Origin: Rhynchospora pubera
Taxonomy: Eukaryota > Streptophyta > Magnoliopsida > Poales > Cyperaceae
Reading direction: 5' to 3'
Length of the DNA stretch: 64,000 nt
NCBI GenBank assembly: GCA_028095005.1
Contig: CM051460.1
Span: 188,774,742-188,838,741, forward strand
In this document: one piece after another, positions 49,701 through 58,725 of the stretch
How positions within the stretch are numbered: the first letter of the stretch is position 1
How the letters are laid out: every line of letters starts with the position of its first letter
Program-made: the position numbers and the translations under genes
Notes under the pieces: model-generated
What the model was told of the DNA's origin: nothing
What the model saw: only the letters and a program-made list of their open reading frames with translations
The model's database searches: none

Positions 49701-50169
49701 CTACAAGTTTACTTTTCTGTCGTCTTCTTCTTCCCTCCCATTTCCATGTCGTTTCCTGCGTTCCCTATCAGCTTATTCTTTGGGACCTGTCGGTAGGGTT
49801 CTCCTTTCCTGGTCAAATTATATTATTGAAAATTGAAAAAGAAAGACATCTCAATTTGTTTCTGCCTCTCCAATCTCCTCTGCATCTCCTTTTAGCCCAA
49901 TTTCTGTTCAAGGTGTCTCACCCGAAACATAATTTTGTGTGGATCCTTCTTGTAAATTTCCATGCAAATACCCAATCACTTTCTGACAATTAAAATTTAA
50001 AATACAACGAAAATCTCTACTACTTATAAAGCACCCTTAGCAAGGTCAGCATTTTTCACACAAAGGGGTCCAAACAATTTTGTTAGCATCATTATAAACC
50101 ATTGATCAATATGATCTACGGTTTGGATCGCTATTTCTATAAAGGAGTCGACTCTGCACATAAATAAGT

Positions 50170-50260
50170 CAAATCGCTGATGGTACGACTCTTTGGTTTC
50201 GCATGTACAGCGCGCGAGTTCGAATCCGTTTTTCGCAAAAAAATTTTTGTTATTTTTTCG
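50170..50260 (+). mobile_element. Possible tRNA-derived SINE head
   Basis: GAGTTCGAATCC (B box, about 50,216-50,227) follows TCGCTGATGGTACGACTC, a degenerate A-box region, by about 35 bp. An A/T-rich tail follows. No full cloverleaf, so only a SINE-like relic is suggested. Confidence 0.35.
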
Positions 50261-50608
50261 CTGCTCCTAAAATAGCAGGTTGTATCGGTGCACACGACAA
50301 TATTTTTTCTTTCTTGGTTTCGTGCGCAAGGGGTCGCTTTCAGTTGTCCAGGGCTTTCCTTCTTTTTAATTTCCTTTCCTGTGCAAGATAGAAATGGAAA
50401 ATTTAATCATCATCGCACGCCTCTTCCCCCTTCCCTCCCGCTTTCTCCTCCCTACCCTATCACGACCAGAAAGGAAAAATTCAAACCTAGGTTTCTTCTC
50501 ACAGAATTCTCTCTGTCTCGCCGCCACTCTCTATCCCCTTGCGCAAGCTATCCCTTCTGATTACGCAGCGCCTCCATCCCAAAAAGTTAGCGCCGTAGGA
50601 GAAGAATA

Positions 50609-50793
50609 ATGGCGATTACCATAACCGTAACCCAATCTAATCTAAATCCTTCTCTTCTCTTCGTTGATAGAAGGAATGGCTTGGATGTGGTTGTGGCGAA
50701 CGGCGACACGAAGGGTCCGACGGCAACGACTCGCGTGATGTCGGTGTACAGTAAGGTGAATACGTGTCAACTCAACTCCATAGAAGGTTGTCT
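50609..50793 (+). CDS. Short unrecognised ORF, possible first exon
   Basis: ATG at 50609 follows a CT-rich, leader-like region (50,400-50,600). The reading MAITITVTQSNLNPSLLF continues for about 60 codons and is then cut by LTR-like sequence starting near 50,794. It has no match I recognise. It could be the first exon of a gene disrupted by the retroelement relic, or chance. Confidence 0.25.
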
Positions 50794-51110
50794 TGTTCCC
50801 ACTTATTAGCCCGAGTAATGGTTCAGTACAGAGTCCCAATAGCAATTGACTAGATGAATTGTATTTGGAATGTATTAGTTAATTGGATTCTGGTATGATG
50901 TATTTAAGACCCGTTTGGGTTAGCAACTGATTGATATATAACTGTACTGCTGTACTCTGGATGAAATTAGAAAAATCATTATAACCAAAACCATCTCTCT
51001 TGTCTTGTCTTCTTGATTGAGCTGTACCATAAACCAAGAACTATATTTTGGTATCAGACGCCACCATGGCCTCAGCTAATTCACTTTCCAGCTCCCACCT
51101 CCATTTATGT
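50794..51110 (+). mobile_element. LTR-retrotransposon relic with tRNA-Met primer site
   Basis: An LTR-like segment beginning TGTTCCCACTTATTAGCC is followed at about 51,050 by TTGGTATCAGACGCC. This closely resembles the plant initiator-tRNA-Met primer-binding site (TGGTATCAGAGC) and is followed directly by a short MASANSLSSSHLH-like gag start. The rest of the element is missing. Confidence 0.6.
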
Positions 51111-52594
51111 TGTTTCTCTCTTTGGTTTCAGAGGACAGTGATGGTACAATTCCAAGCGATTTTGGAAAATTCTTCTCGCCATGACGGCTGATGCTTCTAC
51201 TGGTCTTTCTGGTATTGCTCGATCTACTATTCTCAGGTATGAAAATCTGAAGCATAAGCTTCTTAATTTGTTGCTATTTTTGGATAACTTACAAGCAATT
51301 TATTCATGAAATCATTCTCATGTTTCTTTTGAAATTTCATTTACCGCTTACCATTCTTTCCCTATTTACTGTCAGAAAAATAAAATTCGGAGATGCTTCG
51401 GTTCCTATTTAATCCATGCACACTATTGGAAGTTCTCTCGCACTGTTGATAAGTTCAGGTGAGTAACAGTATTGTTTAATTTTCTTTTTTGTCTCTCTAT
51501 GGACCTGAATATGAAATTTTTGTCCTTTATTGTCATTTTCTCAATTTTCTCATCAGATATTTTGAGAAATGGTTTTACAAGAAATGATGCTTAGGTTTAA
51601 CATCTTAATTAATTGGTATCTTTGATGAATCCTTCTTTACTTACAGCTGATTAAGGGTCTAAAGAGGTTACATATCCCAGTATATGTATACAAAATAATC
51701 AGACAATTTTATTGTGTTTATTTACTTTTTTTACTAATATGGATTGACTAGCTTGATAATTATTCTTTATTATTTTCTCCTTTGGTAAAATGTTATTCCT
51801 AATTTCAATCTATTGACTGATTTAGTTGACTTTTTACGTCAGCAAAGAGGATTGTAGATTGTATCTTAATCATAATTTCTCGGTGAAAGTGGTAGGGTCT
51901 TCGATGAAAAACAGTGCCGCTCAAGGTTAGCTATAAATAAAAGTTAGGTTCATTTGTATGTTTAAAATTAGATCTATTGTATTTTGGAATTTCTTTGATT
52001 TTTAATTTAGTTTAAAAAATACATGCAGAATAAGAGCCAATAATGGATATACTAACCATGGAAGTACCCAGTTCCAGCATCGGGGAAAAAAATAAAAAAG
52101 GGCACCATTTGCTGTATGAGGCTTCGAAAGACGGTTTTTTTCTGTCTTTAACATCACTTGCTTTTATTGCTTCTTTTTTTATTTTTGAAGTCTATATAAC
52201 TGTTGCACTTGCACCATTTGTATTTTTTAATATAAAGTTTTTCTTTTTAAGTAGGCAAAAAAAAAAGAATTTGAGTGGATAAACTTCGATGATTCTGCAA
52301 ATCTGGTGCACACTATGCATGAGAGGAATGTCAACCCCACATTGCTAAGCGTCATCAGGGATTATCTATTTCCCTTCTGGTGATGAATCAATGAGGTAAT
52401 ATGCTGCTCGCCTCTCTTTAGTATACAATGTCTTCTTTTTAACAATTTGTGGCTAATGAAGTACATAGATATCCCATTTTACCGCCGTCAGTTGGGTAAG
52501 CATATAAATTGAAAGATAAAACTCAATTATAATATTCATCTCTTGGATTCATACTATTTACTTGTTTCCTGTAATTTGTCTCTGGTACATGTAG
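51111..52594. other. Relic DNA between the LTR fragment and the RUS2 pseudogene
   Basis: Mostly T-rich intron-like sequence. An exon-like stretch (about 52,283-52,395, frame reading FDDSANLVHTMHERNV) ends near a GTAATA donor-like site, but I could not place it in a family. Confidence 0.35.
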
Positions 52595-54297
52595 ATACTG
52601 AAAGATGGAATGCAACGTGTGGGAAAACTCATCTGTAGTAGCATGGGTGCACGAATGGACTCGGAGCCTAAGACAGGCGTATACTTGGTATACTATCTAC
52701 TTACTGGTGCATGATTATACTGGTTGTGATCCATAGTGCTGTATTTCAGCTTCTTGAATCTCATTTATTGATTACTCCTTTGATATAGATAAATTGTTTG
52801 TTTTTTGTGGGTGTGACCTATTTAAAACTATTGATTATAAAATATAATCAATGCTGCAATTTCTCCTCTCTTCTGTTTGAATCTTTTGCTTATAATAATG
52901 TTGCTTAAGGACTTTCTCTGAATTTGCTTTATAGCCAATGTGCTATTGCCTATATGACATTGGTACTGGGTTGGAGGTTATTTCCCCATTATGCCCTCAG
53001 CTTTTTCTTGAAATGGCTGGCCTCGAAAATTTTGCCAAGGTAAAAAATTTTGTTTCTTATTCGATTATTCCAATTTTTCCTTTTGATTATGTTCAGCTTT
53101 TAGTGGGGTTGTGCTGAGTAATTTATCATTATTGTTCTTGTAGTATATCTCAATATAGAACCTATCTTCCTGACTTCCTGTTGAGCTGATTTATTTGATC
53201 ATAAAAAAGTACTGCTTCAAACAAAGTCAAGTTAAGCAAACATGCCTCTTTTAGAAGACCTTACAGGATTTGATTTTGGAGGAATAGATCTTAAAATTGA
53301 CAAGTGGAACAAAAGTGCAAAATTGAAATTTTGAATTTTTGGAAAAGTGAAATGTAATAAATTTTAATATCACCATGTTCTCAGGGCATGGCGGTGGTGG
53401 CAGCTAGGGGTGTATACGAGCCGAGTTCGAGCGAGTTAGCATCAACTCGAACTCGAACTCGTCACAACTCGAGTCAACTCGTGACTCGGCAGCGAGGCAT
53501 TTTCGAGTTGTTCAAGCTAACTCGAACTCACATGATTTTAGCTCGAGCCAACTCGTGACTCGATATCTAACTCGTGACAGAAAGTCGAGGGCCGCCTTGC
53601 TCGAAAATTCGCCAGGAGAGAGAAGAAGATAAGCCATGCGAGCCATTAGAGTTGGAGAGATGCAACTTTAGTGGGGAAGAGTGGGGTGTGCGTCATTTAA
53701 TGGTTTTATCTCTAGTGGAAAAAAAGAGAGCGAAAGAAGTGGCGATCTATCAGTGCTCCAGTCTTGGAGTAAGAAGTGAGGATTATACCATTAGAGAGGG
53801 AGGAATGAGAGATTATGGTTACTGAAGAAGAGAGGCGCACTGGGTAGGCAAGAAACTCGACAGGGAGGAGTTTTTGGGGACTAGGGTTAGACAGTTAGTG
53901 AGGAAAATAAATGGGCCGTAGACTAATATAATTGTTGGGCTGCATGTTAATGTAAGAACAATTATTTTATGTGGCCTGTGTAGCTGACTCGAGTTGGGCC
54001 GAGTTGAGTTGGGCTTAACTCGAACTCAGCTCATTAAATTAACGAGTTTGCATAACTCGAGTTGTTAGAACTCGAGTTTCTTTAACTCGAGTTATCATCG
54101 AGTTTTTTCCGAGTCGAGTTCGAGTAACTCACGAGTTACGAGTTTTTTGCTCACCCCTAGTGGCAGCTAGAGCAACAAGGCTACCTATCTATTCATCTTT
54201 TGCAAAAGGAGAGGCCATATCTACCCTTTTTAATGTGTTTGGTATTGGTGCTGGTATTCAGCTCGCATCTACTGTTTGCTCGACCATGCAAGGCAAG
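52595..54297 (+). pseudogene. RUS2: RUS2-like (DUF647) pseudogene, internal exons
   Basis: Three exon-like pieces match ROOT UVB SENSITIVE 2: 52595-52687 (ILKDGMQRVGKLICSSMGAR), 52935-53039 (DIGTGLEVISPLCPQLFLEM) and 53385-53404 plus 54168-54297 (GMAVVAARATRLPIYSSF, then GEAISTLFNVFGIGAGIQLA). GT-AG boundaries are still visible. Damage: one base lost near 52,675 where the family has SWRIL; a few extra bases at the start of the second piece; about 30 bp lost between short TTTGCAAAAG repeats near 54,198-54,208; and a hAT element inside the last exon. The last donor (54298) is directly abutted by the copia LTR. Any remaining 3' exons would lie beyond the retroelement. The functional protein works in auxin/UV-B signalling in plastids; this copy should not. 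Confidence 0.85.
53405..54159. mobile_element. Non-autonomous hAT element, AACTCGAG-rich (755 bp)
   Basis: Starts TAGGGGTGTATACGAGCC and ends TTTTTTGCTCACCCCTA, with a perfect 8-bp target-site duplication GTGGCAGC (53397-53404 and 54160-54167). Both end regions are mosaics of AACTCGAG / CTCGAACTCG units. The centre (53,580-53,930) is GA-rich with an 83-codon ORF and no transposase motif. Inserted in a RUS2-like exon, in the opposite orientation to the 32967 copy. Confidence 0.92.
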
Positions 54298-54302
54298 GTA
54301 TG

Positions 54303-55868
54303 TGTTGTCCCTAATTAAAGGCCTAGAGGGGGGTGAATAGGCACAAAAACGAATTTCTAAACCGGTATGGTCAATATTTGGTTCAATTCAAACTTGTTCT
54401 AACAAAACACAATCAAAGCACAAGCAATTCACAATTCAATAAAGGTAAAAAGAGAAGAGAAGAGATGACACGCGATGTATTACGGAGTTCCGACCCGCTA
54501 GGAAGTGCTAGCCTTAGTCGTACGTCTCCGGGAGTTTCGCAACCTCGAAATGGCGCGCTCCGTTCAATTCCACACGAACGGGACTACAAATTCGAACCAA
54601 ATCACCTTGTTACAATCACTCTCAAGGTGGATTGGCCTAACTCAAATAAACATGCTCAAACACTCAAAGGATTGAGGCTCTAACCAAATCACTCAACAAA
54701 TCTAGCAATTAACACTAGTGGATTGGTTTTGCACACTCTAATCTCAATGATTTTGCTAAAATAATGCTCAAACACAAGAGAGTATAATGTCTAACTGGTT
54801 GGAGCTCAAAAGGGAGGAGTTTCAAAGGTTTCAAAAGTGTCTCAACAGTTCCAAGAGGCCCCATATAAATAGAGGGCGCCAACAGCTCCAAAAACCAGTC
54901 AAAACAGACTCTGGCGTTATACAACGCTATATGCCGTTGTACAACGCCTAAATAGCCGTTGCAAAATCAAACGGTCACAGACAATAACGTTGTGAGTTGT
55001 CAGAGCGTTATGTAACGCTATATAGCGTTGCACAACGTTTCAGCAAAAATCCAAAGCAGAAGCTCGACAGTTCCGTTGGAACTTGTCAGAGCGTTGTGTA
55101 ACGCTAGGTAGCGTTGCACAACGAAGTCAAGAAGAGAAACAAGGCAGAACTGACAAACTCAAACAATATTGTCAGAACGTCATACGACGCTGACTGCCGT
55201 CACACAACGGCGCCGTTGCACAACGCTATTCAGCGTTGCACTACGCGTCCAGAGCGATTGAGCGAAGTCTGAGCGAAGTTTAGAGCGTTACACAACGCTA
55301 CAATGCATGGAACATGGCAGCATGCATGCAGCATCGATGCAGATCGATGTCTGAGCAATGCAGAGACGCCTGTTTCATACTGCGTTGTACAACGCTGAGT
55401 AGCGTTACACAACGTAGGAGTGGAAATGTTGTGTAACGTTACTTAGCGTTGCACAACGTTCTGACAAGGGGAAACAAGGATTAAACAGGTTTAAAAGCAA
55501 ATGAACTAACGTTGCACAACACTACTGAGCGTTGTGTAACGCTGTTCCAACCTTGTCAGAGATTTTGCAATTTAAGAGCGAATTAAACGATGCGTTGTGT
55601 AACGGCAACTGGCGTTGTATGACGCTGGACAGAAAAACTGAGCATTTTACCAGCAAATTGATTGAGATTAGTTTAGAGTTTAATTAAACCTTAATTACTG
55701 ACTCTAACTAGACCAAAGCAATCTCTTGAAGCTCCAAACTAAGTGTCACACTTGCTTTAATCCATTCTTCAATAAATCTAGCTATAAAGCACTAAAAATA
55801 GATGTTAGTTTAAGGGTTTCGGTGTTGTTTTGCAAATCGGCAAATCGAGAGAAAATGTTTAACCAACA
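54303..55868 (-). repeat. 3' LTR of the SIRE-like copia element (1,566 bp)
   Basis: On the element's strand it begins TGTTGGTTAAACATTT directly after a polypurine tract (AAAAGGGGGAGAT) and ends GGGACAACA, fitting the TG...CA rule with near-inverted ends TGTTGG / CAACA. The outer end contains CCTATTCACCCCCCTCTAGG, a sequence familiar at this position in plant SIRE-type LTRs. The middle is filled with CGTTGTACAACG-type palindromes. The matching 5' LTR would be right of the window, so LTR identity cannot be measured here. Confidence 0.88.
54910..55640. repeat. Palindrome cluster CGTTGTACAACG, inside the LTR
   Basis: About twenty variants of the 12-bp self-complementary CGTTGTACAACG (also CGTTGCACAACG, CGTTACACAACG, CGTTATGTAACG). 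They often come in pairs about 17-20 bp apart, for example GCGTTATGTAACGCTATATA followed by GCGTTGCACAACG at 55,004-55,035, and GCGTTGTGTAACGCTAGGTA followed by GCGTTGCACAACG near 55,091-55,122. Spacers differ, so this is not a simple tandem repeat. Confidence 0.9.
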
Positions 55869-56040
55869 ATCTCCCCCTTTTGCCGAGTTGCAAAACAACA
55901 CCTAAGGTACATTTGGGACTTGATACAACAAGGCGGAATAACCCAAATTACCTAATTCTCCCCCTTTTTGCAATGAGGGAAAAGAATACCCAAAACGCCC
56001 TTGTTGACAAACCATAAGAATCCTCCCCCTTTCGAAAAGA
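55869..56040 (-). promoter_or_regulatory. Polypurine tract next to the LTR, plus two more copies
   Basis: On the element strand AAAAGGGGGAGAT (55869-55881) abuts the LTR start and should prime plus-strand DNA synthesis. Similar tracts lie upstream at about 55,956-55,970 (AAAAAGGGGGAGAATTAG) and 56,020-56,033 (GAAAGGGGGAGGATTC). Confidence 0.8.
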
Positions 56041-56352
56041 ATTTGGCCACTAAGTTCATTTGATTAGGGGTATCTATTAGGTTTAACGAGGGCATAAACT
56101 AACAATTATAGACCATGCATGCATATTAAAAGAAAAAGAGCTAAAAACGAAGCCATTTATCACAACATAATTCATTAAAAACATAACATCATTCATGCAT
56201 CATCCATAAAACAAAACAAATCCATTTAGCGCAAACTTAAACATTCAAAACACCGAGAAATCACAAAAGAGATACGAAAGGCAAAGAAACTACGAAAAGC
56301 AAAATAAAAAAGAAAGGAGAGGGCTAAGGCTTGGAGACGGTTTCGGCTATGA

Positions 56353-57663
56353 CTACTCCTCATCATCATCACCCGCGCCACTACCGGATCCACGTTGGAG
56401 ATGAAGCTTCATCTTGCCCCAAAGCTTGATCATTTCATCTTTGAGATTCGTGATTGAGGCATCGGTCTTTGCTTGATAGGCGGCAATGTTTTCTTCAATG
56501 GTGTTGAACCGCGTATCAATGTGTGTAGTCAAGGCGGCAAACTTGGCATCAAGATAGGTGTTGAAGTCATGCGGTGTGCCTTGACCTTCCGCCCTTCCAC
56601 CGGGCACGTGCAATGGCTCATTCCCAATTTCCTCATATTGGTTGATTGTTGCCGTAGGCCTAAAGAGATAGGCATTGCGATGGAATGGCCCGGGCACTAT
56701 CTCATCTTCATTTTGAAGGATCCACCCGGTTCCGGTGAGATGAGCCATTAGGTTTTCCGGGTGAGCAATTGTATCTTCGGACACGGGTTCGCCCCAAACC
56801 GGAGTGTCAAGAGGAATACCATCCTCAATGAGGAAGGATTGAATGATATGGCCATAAGGGAGAGAGAACCGAGGAGAGTGATCGGCCCGTGTCATGTGAG
56901 CAAGGATAATGAATGGAAGATTAACCTTTTGATTCATCTCAAGGAGGGAGCGAAGGAGAAACACCGCGAATTGCTCCACATTGGTCTTGATGGTCGCCTT
57001 CGGAGTGATGATGTTGTTGATGAAGAGGAAGAGAAGGCGTTGTAAGGCCGGTAGCTCGGTGGCGGTGAATTGGCGAACGGTATAGTTGCGCCAACAGTAG
57101 AAGAAGCGGTGGTATTCGTCATAAGGTGGTAATTCGCGGGGCCAATTGGCATGAATGTAGATTTCCAAATTGTCGTCGTCGATGCCTAGAAAAGTGGCCA
57201 AGCGCTCCTTGGTAATGACAATGTGGCGGCCGAGCACATATGAGTGAGCGGATGGTTGTCCCTCGGTCCATTGCATGGTGAGATTGGCGTAGAAGAGTTT
57301 CACCAATGTCGGGTTATAAGGTTGGGAGTGAGAGAGAAGGCCCGACATGTTCCAATACTCAATTCGCTCCTTGATCCAATTGAGTTCCCGCGGTGTGAGA
57401 TGATAGTCTCCATGCGGGTGGGTGAAGAAGAAGCAATCGGTGCACTCACGATTTGCCTCACGGTATTGGCAAAAGTGCATGAAGGAGGCCGAGTCCTTGA
57501 AGAGATAAGTGTTGGAAGAGGAGAGGGTCCAATCCACGGGAACGGGTGGTATTTCCATTGGGATCGGTTGATCGGTTTGATCGGTTTGAACCGGTGGGTT
57601 GGATGAGGAGGCACCTTTGGGGTTGCGCTTAGACCGTTTGTTGGTAGCGGTTTTCGGTGCCAT
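56353..57663 (-). CDS. Third ORF of the SIRE-like element (436 aa)
   Basis: Lies downstream of pol and upstream of the polypurine tract, the place of the extra (often called env-like) ORF of SIRE/Maximus copia elements. I place the start at ATG 57663 (MAPKTATNKRSKRNPKG). The frame stays open to 58041, but that part is Ser/Leu/Phe-rich sequence from a GA/GAA microsatellite and is probably leader. The middle (LFYANLTMQWTEG, SYVLGRHIVITKERLATFLG, INNIITPKATIKTNVEQFAV, LPFIILAHM) resembles the putative plant transposon protein domain often found in such ORFs. The C-terminus (about 60 residues from FNTYLDAKFAALTTHIDTRF) is heptad-like and probably a coiled coil, ending in an acidic GAGDDDEE tail. 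No transmembrane segment or signal peptide is seen after the chosen start. The frame is intact; function unknown. Confidence 0.75.
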   Translation of the reverse strand: MAPKTATNKRSKRNPKGASSSNPPVQTDQTDQPIPMEIPPVPVDWTLSSSNTYLFKDSASFMHFCQYREANRECTDCFFFTHPHGDYHLTPRELNWIKERIEYWNMSGLLSHSQPYNPTLVKLFYANLTMQWTEGQPSAHSYVLGRHIVITKERLATFLGIDDDNLEIYIHANWPRELPPYDEYHRFFYCWRNYTVRQFTATELPALQRLLFLFINNIITPKATIKTNVEQFAVFLLRSLLEMNQKVNLPFIILAHMTRADHSPRFSLPYGHIIQSFLIEDGIPLDTPVWGEPVSEDTIAHPENLMAHLTGTGWILQNEDEIVPGPFHRNAYLFRPTATINQYEEIGNEPLHVPGGRAEGQGTPHDFNTYLDAKFAALTTHIDTRFNTIEENIAAYQAKTDASITNLKDEMIKLWGKMKLHLQRGSGSGAGDDDEE

Positions 57664-57779
57664 TGAAAATTGAGAGAGAAAGGATGAGGTTAAACCTTTA
57701 AATTGAAGAGCGGGAGAGGATGAGATGACCTTGGAGAGAACAGAACCGAAGCCGATTGAAAATCCGACGGTCGGATCGC

Positions 57780-58030
57780 CGGAATTGACGGTGATGGCGG
57801 TGGCTAGGGTTTCGGTGGATTGAGAGATAGAGAGAGAGAGGTTTGAGGGTATGAGGGTGAAGAGGAGAGAGAGAGGAGTAATTTGGTGTTTTTGGTTGGA
57901 GTGGAGAGAGAGAATTGTGAGAGTATTGAGAGAGAGAGATGAAAGGGTGTGAGTTGGAGAGAAAGAGAGAAAAATAGAAGGGGGCTCGGATTTGAGAGAG
58001 AAGAAGAAGAAGAAGAAGAAGAAGAAAAGG
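57780..58030. repeat. GAGA/GAAGAA microsatellite in the ORF3 leader
   Basis: Purine-rich on the plus strand (GAGAGA runs, then (GAA)n near 58,000-58,025), pyrimidine-rich on the element's sense strand, just upstream of the chosen ORF3 start. Confidence 0.85.
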
Positions 58031-58049
58031 TGGGGTCGCATCAGTTAAA

Positions 58050-58590
58050 AAACGCGTCCACCGTTAAGTAACGCCAAAGGGCGTTGTACAACGCAGGAGT
58101 CAAAACAGCGAAAATTGAGCAGAGACTGACTGCTCCGTTGTACAACGCTGAGTAGCGATGGGTAACGCTACAACCCAGCGTTGTGCAACGTTAAAGGGCG
58201 TTGTACAACACTAAAGCCAAACAAAAATAAAAAATAAAAAAAATAAAATAAAGAAATAAATCAACGTCTTACAACGGTGGACAGCGTTGTACAACGGTAA
58301 GTAAAAAAAAAAAAACAACACACTGGCGTTGTACAACGGTAACCAGCGTTGTATAACGTTGAACGCGACAGATTTTAAAATTCAGCAAAGGAAAATTAAA
58401 ATAAAATAGACAGCGTTGTACAACGATAGCCAGCGTTGTGCAACGTTACAAGACAAAATCAAACCAGCGTTGTGCAACGGTAAGCAGCGTTGTACAACGT
58501 TTAACTCGACAGAATTCAAAATTCATTTTAAACTAACGTTACTCTTGCGTTGCACGACGCTGAATGGCGTTGTGTAACGCCAGAGTCAAC
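58050..58590. repeat. Second CGTTGTACAACG palindrome cluster, between pol and ORF3
   Basis: About sixteen variants (GCGTTGTACAACGC, GCGTTGTGCAACGTT, GCGTTGTACAACGGT, GCGTTGTGTAACGCC), again often paired at 17-20 bp spacing, interspersed with A-rich DNA. The motif is the same as in the LTR, but this cluster lies 2.5 kb away, in the non-coding gap upstream of ORF3. Confidence 0.9.
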
Positions 58591-58725
58591 AGAAAACCAG
58601 AAAATTCAGAAAATTAAGACCGAAATAGTTAAAAACTTATTTTTCATGGTTTTCAAAAGAAATACAACCAATTTAAACTGAAATAAGCTCCAAACAACAA
58701 AGACAACAACATGATATGCATAAAT

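Noticed and set aside
56473..57606. Several plus-strand ORFs of 90-120 codons
   Set aside because: Shadows of the retrotransposon third ORF on the minus strand.
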